Assembly: GCF_024054035.1 (NCBI RefSeq)
Contig: NZ_JAMXQU010000008.1
Coordinates: 1 to 64,000 of the forward strand
Length of the DNA stretch: 64,000 nucleotides
Direction of reading: 5' to 3'
Source of the DNA: Asaia lannensis NBRC 102526
Lineage (GTDB): Bacteria > Pseudomonadota > Alphaproteobacteria > Acetobacterales > Acetobacteraceae
Each line of letters begins with the position of its first letter. Within the stretch, counting starts at the first letter, position 1. Positions 16,932 to 25,997 of this stretch are shown here, one piece after another. Under the pieces are notes generated by a model, which was not told where the DNA came from, did not search any database, and saw only the letters and a list, made by a program, of their open reading frames with translations. Position numbers and translations under genes: made by a program.

Positions 16932-17284
16932 AAGGCCCGGTCATGCTAGCCCAATGCAGGAGGGTGCCCAACCGACGTGCCCCGGGTATCGACCGGTTAT
17001 CGCTCGGCTATCGTGAACCTTGCAGCACGGCTTTGCTGTTGTGGATCGGGCATCGCCAGTATCGGCTCTGCCAGTATCGGGCATTGCCGGTCAGGATGTG
17101 GGTCCTCAGCCGATCAGCAGTTTATCCTGATGTCAGCGCTACGCGATCATGCGCCACGTCACATGGGTTCGAAACCGGGTCGAGGACCCGGATTCACGGT
17201 CGCTGTCAGATCGGTTTCCACAACTGGAATGTTTCTCGCTCGACAGGGCCATCTTAACCGGACGGTGCGAGGGCCGTAAGGCGG
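16932..17284. other. Intergenic region upstream of the Ehr-like operon
   Basis: 353 bases without a convincing gene; two short plus-strand frames here have no ribosome site and no family resemblance. It must hold the promoter of the Ehr-like operon. It contains several close copies of TATCG (for example near 16988-17010 and 17055-17085) and a perfect 7-base hairpin at 17175-17191. Confidence 0.5.
17175..17191 (-). terminator. Hairpin downstream of the 91-residue protein gene
   Basis: CCGGGTC (17175-17181) and GACCCGG (17185-17191) pair perfectly around a three-base loop. On the minus strand it is followed by TTTCG only, so a weak terminator for the gene ending at 17285 is possible; a protein site is equally possible. 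Confidence 0.35.
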
Positions 17285-17560
17285 TTAAATCGGAAGAAAT
17301 TCTCCTGCGCGCTCGTTGGCGGCATCGATGAGGGCATTCTGGCTGTTACCCTCGAAATGCGGGTCGTAGAAAACGAACTCCAGTTCCGGCTCCATTTGCG
17401 TGCAGGCCAGTGCGCATTCCAGATAGTCGCTCAGATGACCCGTGAAGCTCGGCAGATGAACGCTCGGCAAATGCGAAACCCATACGCGCCTGTCCGATTC
17501 GAACTGATGGGAAATGCCGGGGTGAGCCGCAAGAAATTTCTCGAATTCTTCCTTGGTCAT
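17285..17560 (-). CDS. Small acidic cytoplasmic protein of unknown function
   Basis: 91 residues, no signal peptide and no membrane segment. It starts MTKEEFEKFLAAHPG, with AAGG about ten bases upstream of the ATG. It is rich in Glu, Phe and His and contains two Cys (LECALACT near residues 48-54). No family is recognised. A flanking AT-rich region at 17600-17640 probably carries its promoter. Codon use and the clear start support a real gene. Confidence 0.6.
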   Translation of the reverse strand: MTKEEFEKFLAAHPGISHQFESDRRVWVSHLPSVHLPSFTGHLSDYLECALACTQMEPELEFVFYDPHFEGNSQNALIDAANERAGEFLPI

Positions 17561-17741
17561 CAGGGTATACCTTCAGCTTATGGACTGACATTCATTATTT
17601 TGAACGAATATTAACAATATAATTGCATCTTAGAAACCACTTTCTGTGACGTGCTGTTCGCAGTGCACTCACGCTCGGTTTTTCTACGTGGATTTCCTGA
17701 GGTTTTTCCCGGTGGCTCGCCGAATTCCCCCCCCCTGCTTC

Positions 17742-18587
17742 TCAGATCATCTGGAGCGGCGTTTTGTGCTGAGGCGGCCTGAAATGCGCATCGAGTTGCC
17801 TCAGATCGTCGTCACGCAGTGTGATCGACAGGGCTTCTAGATTTGCGCGCAGATGCGCCCTCCTGCCTGCTTTGGGGATTGAGAGCACATTCGGGTTTCT
17901 CAGTGTCCAGGCGAGGGCGATCTGCGCCGGTCTCGCGATGCCCGAAGGGGTTTCGTAGGTACGGGCAATCTGCCCCAGCACAGAATCGTCGAGCAGTTCG
18001 CCTCCCTGCCCGAGGGGAGAGTAGGCAATCGACACGACCTTGTTGTCACGATCGTGGTCGAGCAGATCGTATTCGATCCCGCGCGCCTCGAGATTGTAGA
18101 GTATCTGATTGGCTGAACAACTCGTATCGAGTGCATCGAGTTCTTCCATATCCTCGGTGTCGAAATTCGATACCCCCCAGCGCCTGATGGCTCCACGCGA
18201 TTTCAGATGTTCCATGGCCTCCACGGTTTCCTCCAGAGGTACGCCGCCACGCCAGTGGAGCAGATAGAGATCCAGATAATCCGTACCCAGACGCTTCAGT
18301 GAGGCCTGACAGCTTCGTATGGTGCCATCGAATGTCGCGTTGGAGGGCAGCACCTTGCTGATGAGAAAGACCGCGTGACGTTGCCCGTCTATGGCTTCGC
18401 CCACCAGTCGCTCCGAACGCCCGCTACCGTACATCTCTGCCGTATCGATCACGCTGAGCCCGGCATCGAGACCTGCGCGCAGACTGGCAATCTCCTCGGC
18501 GCACGAAGCATTGGAGTCGCCCATGTTCCAGCTGCCCATGCCGAGTGCCGGAACCGAGCATCCATCCCGGAAAGTAACGGTTTTCAT
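17742..18587 (-). CDS. Aldo/keto reductase
   Basis: 281 residues from the ATG at 18587, which has an AAGGA site; the in-frame start at 18626 is rejected. An NADPH-dependent carbonyl reductase of the (beta/alpha)8 fold. The catalytic set is visible: Asp and Tyr in DTAEMYGSG near residues 47-55, Lys in LISKV near 75, and His in LYLLHWRGG near 108. The cofactor-binding end has IPKAGRRAHLRANLEA near 245, as in family members that take NADPH. Substrate unknown. Divergent from the bicupin gene across a 191-base region with two dyads, so the pair may be co-regulated. Confidence 0.92.
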   Translation of the reverse strand: MKTVTFRDGCSVPALGMGSWNMGDSNASCAEEIASLRAGLDAGLSVIDTAEMYGSGRSERLVGEAIDGQRHAVFLISKVLPSNATFDGTIRSCQASLKRLGTDYLDLYLLHWRGGVPLEETVEAMEHLKSRGAIRRWGVSNFDTEDMEELDALDTSCSANQILYNLEARGIEYDLLDHDRDNKVVSIAYSPLGQGGELLDDSVLGQIARTYETPSGIARPAQIALAWTLRNPNVLSIPKAGRRAHLRANLEALSITLRDDDLRQLDAHFRPPQHKTPLQMI

Positions 18588-18650
18588 CAAAAATTCCTTT
18601 TCAATCTCCTTTCTCAAGCGCCACACGGAAGGAGACGTTTGCCTTTTGAC

Positions 18651-18677
18651 GATCCTCGTGGATCACGAATCCGTGAT
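18651..18677. promoter_or_regulatory. Overlapping dyads between the aldo/keto reductase and bicupin genes
   Basis: Two perfect dyads share bases: GATCC-TCGT-GGATC (18651-18664) and ATCACG-AATC-CGTGAT (18662-18677). They lie in the shared upstream region of two divergent genes, 65 bases from the reductase start and about 100 from the bicupin start. Likely a regulator binding site; the regulator is not in view. Confidence 0.4.
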
Positions 18678-18778
18678 TTTTGGCAGCAATCAATCTGTTC
18701 GGCGTTAGTCTGACGAACGGGTCGCAGGGCCCAGGTCTGCAAAAAAAAACTGGTCCGTGCGAAAAAGGGAGGGCGGTC

Positions 18779-19810
18779 ATGGCGTCTTTCGATCCTCACC
18801 TGCTCCAGCGACTATTCGGTGCAGGTATGACGAACGGGCATGGATGGGCAGGCATGTCGCGTCGTGGCGTGCGGGTCGGTTGGCCTGAACGACTGCGCGC
18901 GTCCCAGCGTGCCGGGCATGCACGGGCTCCGATGCTGGATGAAGATGCACCCACAGAAGGTGTTGCAGGCGGGGGATGGTCCTGGTCGGAACGCGTGGCA
19001 CCGTTCGGTGTGCATGATGTGCGGGTACAGCATCACACTCTTGCCGGTGTTGCGCATGGCGCATCGCACCGATGCCGGGCGACAGGCTGGGGCATGGTCA
19101 TATCTGGCAGTGCGGTGCTCGAAATGCGCCGTGAGAATCACCGTCCGGCACGGTATGAGCATCTCGAGGCGGGCGATGTCTGGAGTGTGCCGTCATCTGT
19201 CTCAGCCTGGTTCCACTGCAATGAAAACGAGAAGGCCAGCGTTGTAGCGCTCATCGGAGGGCGCGAACATGACGATACCGGTTTCTCCGAACAAACCGCG
19301 ACCGGGCAAACTGCGGATGTGCCCTGCTCGATGGGAGAGAGCTTTCGACACAGGCTTATGGAACAGCCGCCTCAATCGACATCATGGGGCAGGCTACGTG
19401 TCGTAGAGGCCGATGCATTCAGCGACCCGGATGCACTCTCTGCCGCTTTGGTCGAGATCGATCCGGGATGCTGTACCGACCTTCACTGGCATCTGAATAC
19501 GTCTGTCTGGCAGATCTGCCTCGACGGCACCGGAAGCCTCCTTCGATTTCCTTCCGACGGGCGTCGACCCGTTTCGGTCATGCGTGCAGGAACAGTCGCG
19601 CATGTCCAGCGCGCCGAAGGGCATTTCATTCGCAATCACGGGTCGGACACGCTGCGCCTGCTCGAGATTTTCAGATCGGATCATTATCACGACCTGTCCC
19701 TGCCGCAATGGCTGGCTGCTGCATCGCCTGAGACGATAGCCGCCTATCTTTGCATCGATGTCGGCATGGTTGCGGGTCTGGCCCGTGTGCAGGATCGACG
19801 CGCCAGCTAG
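18779..19810 (+). CDS. Bicupin protein, oxalate-decarboxylase-like but lacking usual metal ligands
   Basis: 343 residues from the ATG at 18779 (site AGGGAGGG). Two cupin domains can be seen, roughly residues 75-165 and 215-310. The second reads LHWHLNTSVWQICLDGTGSL and later GHFIRNHG, very close in pattern to OxdC-type decarboxylases (HWHxxxxEW...GHxxxN), but Ser242 stands where the metal-binding Glu should be. In the first cupin the HxH pair reads HRCR. Metal binding is therefore doubtful in the first domain and altered in the second. The N-terminal 60 residues are basic and Gly-rich. No signal peptide. The role may be in sugar or acid metabolism, but the substrate is unknown. Confidence 0.75.
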   Translation: MASFDPHLLQRLFGAGMTNGHGWAGMSRRGVRVGWPERLRASQRAGHARAPMLDEDAPTEGVAGGGWSWSERVAPFGVHDVRVQHHTLAGVAHGASHRCRATGWGMVISGSAVLEMRRENHRPARYEHLEAGDVWSVPSSVSAWFHCNENEKASVVALIGGREHDDTGFSEQTATGQTADVPCSMGESFRHRLMEQPPQSTSWGRLRVVEADAFSDPDALSAALVEIDPGCCTDLHWHLNTSVWQICLDGTGSLLRFPSDGRRPVSVMRAGTVAHVQRAEGHFIRNHGSDTLRLLEIFRSDHYHDLSLPQWLAAASPETIAAYLCIDVGMVAGLARVQDRRAS

Positions 19811-19995
19811 TTTTCCGTTCCGTAAAAGGAATGGACGGATCTTGTGAGGCCTATGGCGCAGCTTTAGGATGGCATTGCCCCACATAAGCAGGAAACCCTG
19901 TATGTCGGGCGAGAGCGCCTGTCCGGACAAGCGCTGCAGCGCCACGTTCATACGATCCTGCATGGCAGGTATCCTCACCTGTCAGGAAGCGCCTT

Positions 19996-21411
19996 ATGAT
20001 CAGCCTGTTCGATCTGTTCAAAATCGGTATCGGTCCGTCGTCATCCCATACGGTGGGACCGATGCGTGCAGCCCAGCGTTTCATGGCATCGCTCGGTCAT
20101 GCCGTGGAGGCCGGACATGAAGGGACCAGGCTCAAAGAGACCGGGCTCGAAAAAATCGGGAGATTGCGCGTCACGCTCTACGGATCTCTGGCCTGGACGG
20201 CACAGGGTCATGCCACTGACAAGGCTGTTATTCTGGGTCTGGGCGGTGCCTTGCCGCATACGGTCGATCCCGATCTGGCTGACGACATCGTTGCACGTGT
20301 GCAGCGCACGCGACATGTCGTGTTCGAAGGTATTTCCGTTCCCTTCGATCCCGAGCAGGATCTGGTCCTCGATCGGGAGACCATTCCTCCGGTTCACCCC
20401 AATACCCTGCAGTTCGAAGCCTTCGCCAATGATGGCACGATCATGGGACGCGCTCGTCTGTGCTCCGTCGGAGGGGGCTTTATCGTTTCTGAAAGCGTGA
20501 CGGAAAGCGCTGGTTATGCCCAGCCCGACGTACCTTATCCGTTTACGAGCGGCGCTGCATTGCTAAAACAGGCGCGTGCGCAGGGCATGAGTATCGCGGC
20601 TCTGGTGATGGAGAACGAATGCGCCCTGCGTCCGCGTGAAGAGGTCGAAGCGTATCTCGACGAAATTATCGCCGTCATGATGGCGTGTATCGAGCGAGGC
20701 ATTGCACAAAAGGGTGTTTTGCCCGGCCGGCTCAAGGTGCGCCGCAGAGCCAATGCGCTTCATGAAAAGCTCTGTGCACATGAGCAGAGCAATGCGCGCT
20801 CTGCGCATGCCATCATGGACTGGATCAGCCTGTTCGCCATTGCTGTGAACGAGGAAAATGCTGCGGGTGGACGTGTGGTAACGGCACCGACAAACGGTGC
20901 TGCAGGCATCATCCCCTCGGTACTGCGTTATTATCGCGATTACTGTCCGCCTCTACCTCCTGCGACTGCACAGCAGGGTATGCGCGATTTTCTACTGACA
21001 GCTTCTGCAATCGGTGGGCTGTTCAAACTCAATGCCTCGATTTCCGGGGCGGAGGTGGGGTGTCAGGGTGAGGTCGGCGTCGCTTCGTCCATGGCGGCCG
21101 CAGGACTTGCTGCGGCACTTGGCGGAACACCGGCACAGATCGAGGATGCTGCCGAGATCGGCATGGAGCATCATCTGGGCATGACATGCGACCCAGTTGC
21201 GGGGCTGGTGCAGATCCCGTGCATCGAACGCAATGCTTTCGGCGCTGTGAAGGCGATCAATGCCGCCTCGCTGGCTCTGAATGGCGATGGGGCGCATCTT
21301 GTCTCGCTCGATCAGGTCATCAGGACCATGGCCGAAACGGGCCGGGATATGAACCAGCGTTACAAGGAAACCTCGCTTGGCGGTCTCGCCGTCAATCTGC
21401 CCGAGTGCTGA
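19996..21411 (+). CDS. sdaA: L-serine dehydratase (L-serine ammonia-lyase)
   Basis: It converts L-serine to pyruvate and ammonia with an oxygen-sensitive [4Fe-4S] cluster. 471 residues, close to the 454 of E. coli SdaA, with the single-chain arrangement of beta and alpha parts. It starts [23 protein letters not shown], the hallmark of the family. The three cluster cysteines are in [25 protein letters not shown] and [11 protein letters not shown] near residues 353-415. A GGAAG site lies eight bases before the ATG. It stands alone between the bicupin gene and a convergent SDR gene. Confidence 0.96.
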   Translation: MISLFDLFKIGIGPSSSHTVGPMRAAQRFMASLGHAVEAGHEGTRLKETGLEKIGRLRVTLYGSLAWTAQGHATDKAVILGLGGALPHTVDPDLADDIVARVQRTRHVVFEGISVPFDPEQDLVLDRETIPPVHPNTLQFEAFANDGTIMGRARLCSVGGGFIVSESVTESAGYAQPDVPYPFTSGAALLKQARAQGMSIAALVMENECALRPREEVEAYLDEIIAVMMACIERGIAQKGVLPGRLKVRRRANALHEKLCAHEQSNARSAHAIMDWISLFAIAVNEENAAGGRVVTAPTNGAAGIIPSVLRYYRDYCPPLPPATAQQGMRDFLLTASAIGGLFKLNASISGAEVGCQGEVGVASSMAAAGLAAALGGTPAQIEDAAEIGMEHHLGMTCDPVAGLVQIPCIERNAFGAVKAINAASLALNGDGAHLVSLDQVIRTMAETGRDMNQRYKETSLGGLAVNLPEC

Positions 21412-21552
21412 GCAGGGTGACTTGCTGAAAGGGCATGCTGCCCAGGGTCTCCCGAACAGTTTTTTCCTTCTTTCCCGCGGCCAGAGGCGATACCGACAAT
21501 GCTGGCTGCGGTACCGCCTGACTGAATGTGGCGTAGCGACCGGGATGCACGA

Positions 21553-22332
21553 TCAGCGATAGACGATACCACCATCTGTCAGAATGGACTGACCCGTGAT
21601 GTAATCGGAATCTCCACTGGCGAGAAACGCGACGAGAGCGGCCACGTCGTCAGGTGTCTGGGCACGTCCGAGCGCAATTCCTTCCACGTATTTCTTGTAA
21701 GTCTCGCCTTTTTTCGTGCCGGTGATTTCGGAGAAACGTTCGTCGATCTCGACCCACATATCTGTGCCGACAATCCCCGGACAATAGGCATTCACCGTAA
21801 TGCCGGCACTGGCATATTCCTTGGCGGCTGTCTGTGTCAGCGCACGAACGGCAAATTTTGTGGCGGAATAAATGCCGAGCAGGGCAAAGCCGTCATGACC
21901 GGCAATGGACGAGGCATTGATGATCTTGCCCTTGTGTTTACGCGCCTGGAATTTTGCCGCAGCGGCCTGAATACCCCAGAGAACACCCTGAATATTGATG
22001 CGGAGAATACGTTCGACATCCTCCGGCATGACGTCGGCAAGGGGTTTGACCTGAGCAATGCCGGCATTGTTGATCATGATATCGAAGCCGCCTAGCGCGG
22101 CCTCAGCATGATCGACTGCTCGATAGACGGCATCGCGATCACTGACATCGGCGGCACAGAGCGTTGCGCGTCTTCCGAGTGCCTCGATTTCGTTCTTCAC
22201 GTCCTGCAGCTTGTCGGTGTTGAGGTCGACCAGGGCGATATCGGCCCCGTCTTTGGCCAGTCGGAGCGCTATGCCGCGCCCAATCCCCTGCGCAGCCCCT
22301 GTCACCAGAGCGATTTTCCCATCCAGACGCAT
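21553..22332 (-). CDS. budC: meso-2,3-Butanediol dehydrogenase / acetoin (diacetyl) reductase
   Basis: A short-chain dehydrogenase of 259 residues. The NAD loop [12 protein letters not shown] (near 11-22), the NNAG motif at about 88 and the catalytic Ser-Tyr-Lys set ([10 protein letters not shown]...YSATKFA near 140-160) are present. The C-terminal half, with [14 protein letters not shown], an insert [24 protein letters not shown] and a GG-IVYR end, follows the acetoin reductase/butanediol dehydrogenase subgroup closely. It would interconvert acetoin and 2,3-butanediol with NAD(H), a redox valve in acetic acid bacteria. The symbol is by similarity; other SDR substrates are possible. Confidence 0.85.
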   Translation of the reverse strand: MRLDGKIALVTGAAQGIGRGIALRLAKDGADIALVDLNTDKLQDVKNEIEALGRRATLCAADVSDRDAVYRAVDHAEAALGGFDIMINNAGIAQVKPLADVMPEDVERILRINIQGVLWGIQAAAAKFQARKHKGKIINASSIAGHDGFALLGIYSATKFAVRALTQTAAKEYASAGITVNAYCPGIVGTDMWVEIDERFSEITGTKKGETYKKYVEGIALGRAQTPDDVAALVAFLASGDSDYITGQSILTDGGIVYR

Positions 22333-22513
22333 CGATATCTCCCCTGAACAGGGAATATCTGCGCCCGATTGCGCCTGAGACTGCCCTGTCGTCGTCAGGA
22401 AAACGGCTCAGCCAGGCGCAGGATCACCCCGGTGAGCGGCTTGTGAATTCTGAAACATTCGATGTCAGAAAATACCGCTCCAGCTGGCGCAGATGCTGCA
22501 GAAAAGCGGCAGG

Positions 22514-22960
22514 TCAACCGGCTTTCTGCCAGCCGCGCTCGCCCTGCTGCCAGTAGGCCAGATTATGCCCGGCCTGTCTGCTCCTGCTCCAGAATGCGCG
22601 TGCCCGGCTGACAGCCTCGGTGTCGTTGCCATCGAACAGGGTAAACACACGGTCGAAAACCTCTATTCCCTGATCGATGCCGCCATCGAGCAGAAACAGG
22701 AAGCGGGCCTCGTTGGGAACGTCCTCACCCTTGGTCAGCCAGATCGGCTGTCTGGGTCCATGGCCCATGCTCTGACTACCATGGGGCAGCCAGACAGGGG
22801 TTTTCGCTTTCCAGAGCGCCTCGTCGAGCTGCTTGACCTGCGCGGCATCGCGACAGCGTATGACGGCACGCTGTCCCACTTCCAGTGTGCGGCCCAGAAG
22901 CGGAGCAAGGGCATCTTCAAGCGTGGTGCGGGTCAGATGATAAAAGCCGATATCGCTCAT
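22514..22960 (-). CDS. holC: DNA polymerase III chi subunit
   Basis: 148 residues beginning MSDIGFYHLTRTTLEDALAPLL, typical of HolC, which links the clamp loader to single-strand binding protein. The ATG at 22960 overlaps the pepA stop codon as ATGA, so it is translated after pepA; a longer frame to 23044 is rejected. The family pattern of an FY-x-L start, VIRCRDAAQVKQLDEALW near 40 and the DGGI...VFTLFDGND segment near 100 is clear. The pepA-holC arrangement is common in proteobacteria. Confidence 0.93.
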   Translation of the reverse strand: MSDIGFYHLTRTTLEDALAPLLGRTLEVGQRAVIRCRDAAQVKQLDEALWKAKTPVWLPHGSQSMGHGPRQPIWLTKGEDVPNEARFLFLLDGGIDQGIEVFDRVFTLFDGNDTEAVSRARAFWSRSRQAGHNLAYWQQGERGWQKAG

Positions 22961-24456
22961 GAGGCCTTTTCGTCTGTCGTTTCGTGATGACGCACAAGCG
23001 CATCGAGCAGACGTACGCCGAAGCCTGTGGCGCCCTTGGGGCATTGAGGCACCGCATCCGAACGCCAGGCAACACCGGCAATATCGAGATGGGCCCAGGG
23101 CGTCTCGCCTACGAAGCGGGCCAGGAACTGTGCCGCCGTGATCGAACTGCCGGGACGCCCGGTGATGTTTTTCATGTCCGCAATGTCCGAGCGGAGCTGA
23201 CGATCATAGGCCTTGCCCATCGGCATGCGCCATACGGCTTCGCCCGTGGTCTCACCCGCTTCGAACAGGGCGCCCGCCAAAGCGTCGTCATTGCTGAACA
23301 GGCCAGCGCGTACATGGCCCAGACTGACGACGATCGCACCTGTCAGTGTGGCCAGATCGATCATCAGACGCGGCTGGAAACGCTCTTTCGTATAGGCAAG
23401 CACGTCCGCCAGAACCAGTCGCCCCTCGGCATCCGTATTCAGCACCTCGATGGTCTTTCCGGCATAGCTGCGCACCACATCGCCGGGGCGCTGGGCATTG
23501 CCCGAAAGCATGTTTTCGACCAGTCCGACCACGCCGATGACATGAAGTCCGGCCTTGCGTCGTGCGACAGCTTCCATTGCCCCGACTACAGCCGCTGCCC
23601 CGCCCATATCGGTCTTCATTTCATCCATGCCGGCTGCGGGCTTGATGGAGATACCGCCTGAATCGAACGTTACGCCCTTGCCAATGAAGGCAATCGGGGC
23701 ATCTTCCGATCCGCGATAGCGCATGATGGCAACGCGGGCCTCCTGATCGCTGCCCTGTGCCACGCCCAGCAGGGCGCCGAAACCCAGTTCGCGCAGTTTG
23801 GCAGCGTCGAGAATATCCACTTCGACGCCCAGATCGCGCAGCGTCTCGATACGACGCGCAAATTCAGGCGGTGTCAGCACGTTCGGGGGTTCGCTCACCA
23901 GATCGCGTGCGCGGAAAACACCCTGGGCGACAGCCTTGAGGCTCGCCCATTCCTTGCGCGCGGTCTCGGGATTCTCGACGCCGAGATGCAGGCGCTGAAG
24001 CTGAGGCGCATTTTCGGGTTCATCGGTATGATAGAGATCGAAGCTGTAGCGTCCCAAAGCGGCACCATAGGCTGCATGTGCGGCATATGCCGCACATGCG
24101 CCGGCAAAGGCCAGGTCGGCATGGGCCGTATCGCGTACGGCGCGTGCGGCCTGACCGCCAGCGGCTTCCATCGTCGGAATGTCCAGCTCGTTTTCAGGCC
24201 CGCAGCCGATCAGAACGACACGGGCAAGTGCTGCGCAGGGGGCAAGCAGGACGCAGCTCTGATCGCGCTGACCCTTGAAGCGCGAGATCGCGACAGCGCG
24301 ACGCAGAGCCCCGCCTGTTGCACGGTCAAGATGCGCAAAGGGACCATTGGCGACGTCGAAATCAGGTCCGGTCAGTAGAACGAGTGTCTGCTCGGATTTC
24401 GGGACGCCATTGCCCTGAAGAATTGGAAACGGTTCCTGAATCTGGATATCGAGCAT
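22957..24456 (-). CDS. pepA: Leucyl aminopeptidase (M17)
   Basis: 499 residues. The enzyme removes N-terminal residues from peptides in the cytoplasm with two metal ions, and in some bacteria also binds DNA. The metal and catalytic segments are seen: GKGVTFDSGGISIKPAAGMDEMKTDMGGAAAV near 245-275 (with the Lys and Asp ligands) and NTDAEGRLVLADVL near 335-348 (Asp/Glu ligands and Arg). The N-terminal alpha/beta domain is present but weakly conserved, as usual. It is followed by holC with a 4-base overlap and is divergent from a TSUP permease. Confidence 0.97.
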   Translation of the reverse strand: MLDIQIQEPFPILQGNGVPKSEQTLVLLTGPDFDVANGPFAHLDRATGGALRRAVAISRFKGQRDQSCVLLAPCAALARVVLIGCGPENELDIPTMEAAGGQAARAVRDTAHADLAFAGACAAYAAHAAYGAALGRYSFDLYHTDEPENAPQLQRLHLGVENPETARKEWASLKAVAQGVFRARDLVSEPPNVLTPPEFARRIETLRDLGVEVDILDAAKLRELGFGALLGVAQGSDQEARVAIMRYRGSEDAPIAFIGKGVTFDSGGISIKPAAGMDEMKTDMGGAAAVVGAMEAVARRKAGLHVIGVVGLVENMLSGNAQRPGDVVRSYAGKTIEVLNTDAEGRLVLADVLAYTKERFQPRLMIDLATLTGAIVVSLGHVRAGLFSNDDALAGALFEAGETTGEAVWRMPMGKAYDRQLRSDIADMKNITGRPGSSITAAQFLARFVGETPWAHLDIAGVAWRSDAVPQCPKGATGFGVRLLDALVRHHETTDEKAS

Positions 24457-24531
24457 GATCTGTCCGGTCTGTGACTGAGAATAGCGCCACTATCGTCAGG
24501 CTGCCCGCATAAGGCAAGGCATAGGGTGAAT

Positions 24532-24551
24532 AACAACGATCTATCGTCGTT
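24532..24551. promoter_or_regulatory. Near-perfect inverted repeat in the pepA / permease divergent region
   Basis: AACAACGAT (24532-24540) and ATCGTCGTT (24543-24551) match at eight of nine positions around a two-base centre; a related AACGTTGATTGTTGTT stretch lies at about 24573-24588. The spot is 75 to 95 bases from the pepA start and about 90 before the permease start. A possible operator in an AT-rich patch. Confidence 0.35.
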
Positions 24552-24642
24552 AAATTAATTCAAACCACTATCAACGTTGATTGTTGTTCGGAAATATGGC
24601 CTAGTCGCCCTTCCTTCCCGCGATGCGCATCAAGGCCCCTTC

Positions 24643-25428
24643 ATGTCACTGCTTGCCGATCTGAATCTGCTCTATGTTCTCTCCGGTCTGGGGGTCGGGT
24701 TTCTGGTGGGGATGACCGGGGTGGGCGGGGGCTCGCTGATGACGCCGCTGCTCATTCTCCTGTTCAAGGTGCATCCTCAGGCGGCGGTCGGCACTGACCT
24801 GCTTTATGCGGCCATCACCAAATCGGTCGGGACGCTGGTGCATGGCCATCGCGGTGCGGTCGAATGGCGTGTCGTGCTGCGTATGCTGGCGGGCAGCCTG
24901 CCTGCCACGCTGATCGCGCTGCTGTTTCTGCACTGGTATGGCAGCCCGTCTCACGACACGACGAAACTGGTTTCGACGGCGCTCGGTGTTGCATTGCTGA
25001 TTACGGCCCCGAGCGTGTTTTTCCGCAAGGAATTGCAGGCCTGGTCCCATCGTAACGCCGGAGAGCTCTCGCCTCGTATCGCTGCGATCCTGACTGTCGT
25101 GCTCGGCGCGGTGCTCGGTGTGATGGTAACATTGTCTTCTGTCGGTGCAGGGGCGATCGGCATGACCGTTCTGATTCTACTCTATCCCTCGCTCAGCACG
25201 GCACGTCTCGTCGGGTCGGATATTGCCCATGCCGTGCCGCTGACGCTGATTGCAGGCATGGGGCACTGGTGGCTGGGTGCGGTGAAAATCCCCATGCTCG
25301 TTTCGCTGCTTTGCGGATCGATCCCCGGGATCGTGCTGGGCAGTCTGTGCGTCGGACAGGTTAATGAGCGCGTGCAACGCTCCGTTCTGGCTGCGGTGCT
25401 GTTTATCGTCGGCTGGCGCCTGATCTGA
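24643..25428 (+). CDS. TauE/SafE (TSUP) family membrane permease
   Basis: 261 residues with seven to eight hydrophobic segments from the ATG at 24643 (AAGG site). The first repeat carries GFLVGMTGVGGGSLMTPLLILL with the glycine-rich TSUP signature; the second carries GVMVTLSSVGAGAIGMTVLILLYP in the mirrored position. Members export sulfite, sulfoacetate or take up thiosulfate and related anions. The substrate is not evident here; no sulfur gene lies next to it. Divergent from pepA and convergent with moaE. Confidence 0.88.
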   Translation: MSLLADLNLLYVLSGLGVGFLVGMTGVGGGSLMTPLLILLFKVHPQAAVGTDLLYAAITKSVGTLVHGHRGAVEWRVVLRMLAGSLPATLIALLFLHWYGSPSHDTTKLVSTALGVALLITAPSVFFRKELQAWSHRNAGELSPRIAAILTVVLGAVLGVMVTLSSVGAGAIGMTVLILLYPSLSTARLVGSDIAHAVPLTLIAGMGHWWLGAVKIPMLVSLLCGSIPGIVLGSLCVGQVNERVQRSVLAAVLFIVGWRLI

Positions 25429-25462
25429 TCGTTGCGATCTGCATGCTCTGATGTGGTGCGCC

Positions 25463-25522
25463 CAATAGCTGCACGCTGGTTACTGCACGTCCGATAACTG
25501 CCTGTCCGATAACTGCACGTCG
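25463..25522. repeat. Four imperfect tandem copies of a 15-base repeat
   Basis: Copies at 25463-25477, 25478-25492, 25493-25507 and 25508-25522 share the core TAACTGCACGTCC with a few changes each; the last two are nearly identical. They lie in the 134-base gap between the convergent permease and moaE 3' ends. No T-run follows, so they are not a standard terminator. Confidence 0.7.
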
Positions 25523-25562
25523 GCAAAGGGTGCGCCCGGCATCAGGAACGGCCCCGTTCGGC

Positions 25563-25997
25563 TCAGTCCGCTGGGGGCACGTCATGGCAGGCAATCCATT
25601 CTGACTGCCCGTCTGCATAACGCTCGCGTTTCCAGATCGGCACGCGTCTCTTGATGTCGTCTATCACGAACCGGCACGCCTGAAAGGCCGCGTCGCGATG
25701 GGCCGCAGCCACACCGATCCATACGGCCATATCCCCGATGTCGAGGCTGCCGAAACGATGAATGGCCGATGCCGCGATAATATCGAAACGATGTTCTGCC
25801 TCGCGCAGAACGGCCAGCGCCTCAGCCTCTGCAAGGGGACGATAGGCCTGATAGTCGAGTCCGAGCACGGCGCGGCCTTCGCTGTGATTACGCACCCACC
25901 CTTCGAAGCTGCAATAGCCGCCCGCCTCGTCGCGACGCAGTGCCTCGGCGAAATCGGTGGGATCGATGGGAGATTCGGTGAGGTGAAACGCGCTCAT
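25563..25997 (-). CDS. moaE: Molybdopterin synthase catalytic (large) subunit
   Basis: 144 residues. With MoaD it adds two sulfurs to cyclic pyranopterin monophosphate to make molybdopterin. Family blocks are GGYCSFEGWVRNHSEGR (near 27-43), YQAYRPLAEAEA (near 50), SAIHRFGSLDIGDMAVWIGVAAAHRDAAFQACRFVIDDIKRRVPIWKRE (78-125), with the catalytic Lys in IWKRE near 122. It overlaps the moaD stop by four bases and ends the moeA-moaA-moaC-moaD-moaE operon. Confidence 0.96.
   Translation of the reverse strand: MSAFHLTESPIDPTDFAEALRRDEAGGYCSFEGWVRNHSEGRAVLGLDYQAYRPLAEAEALAVLREAEHRFDIIAASAIHRFGSLDIGDMAVWIGVAAAHRDAAFQACRFVIDDIKRRVPIWKRERYADGQSEWIACHDVPPAD

Noticed and set aside
17166-17176. GGTTCGAAACC, which looks like a tRNA T-loop
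   Set aside because: No matching acceptor stem, anticodon arm or D-arm could be placed around it; the following bases form a separate GC hairpin instead.
21435-21470. Terminator after sdaA
   Set aside because: GGGCATGCTGCCC forms only a five-base stem, and the T-run begins about 14 bases later, too far for a standard terminator.
25463-25522. CRISPR array
   Set aside because: Units are 15 bases with no spacers between them and no cas genes in the window.
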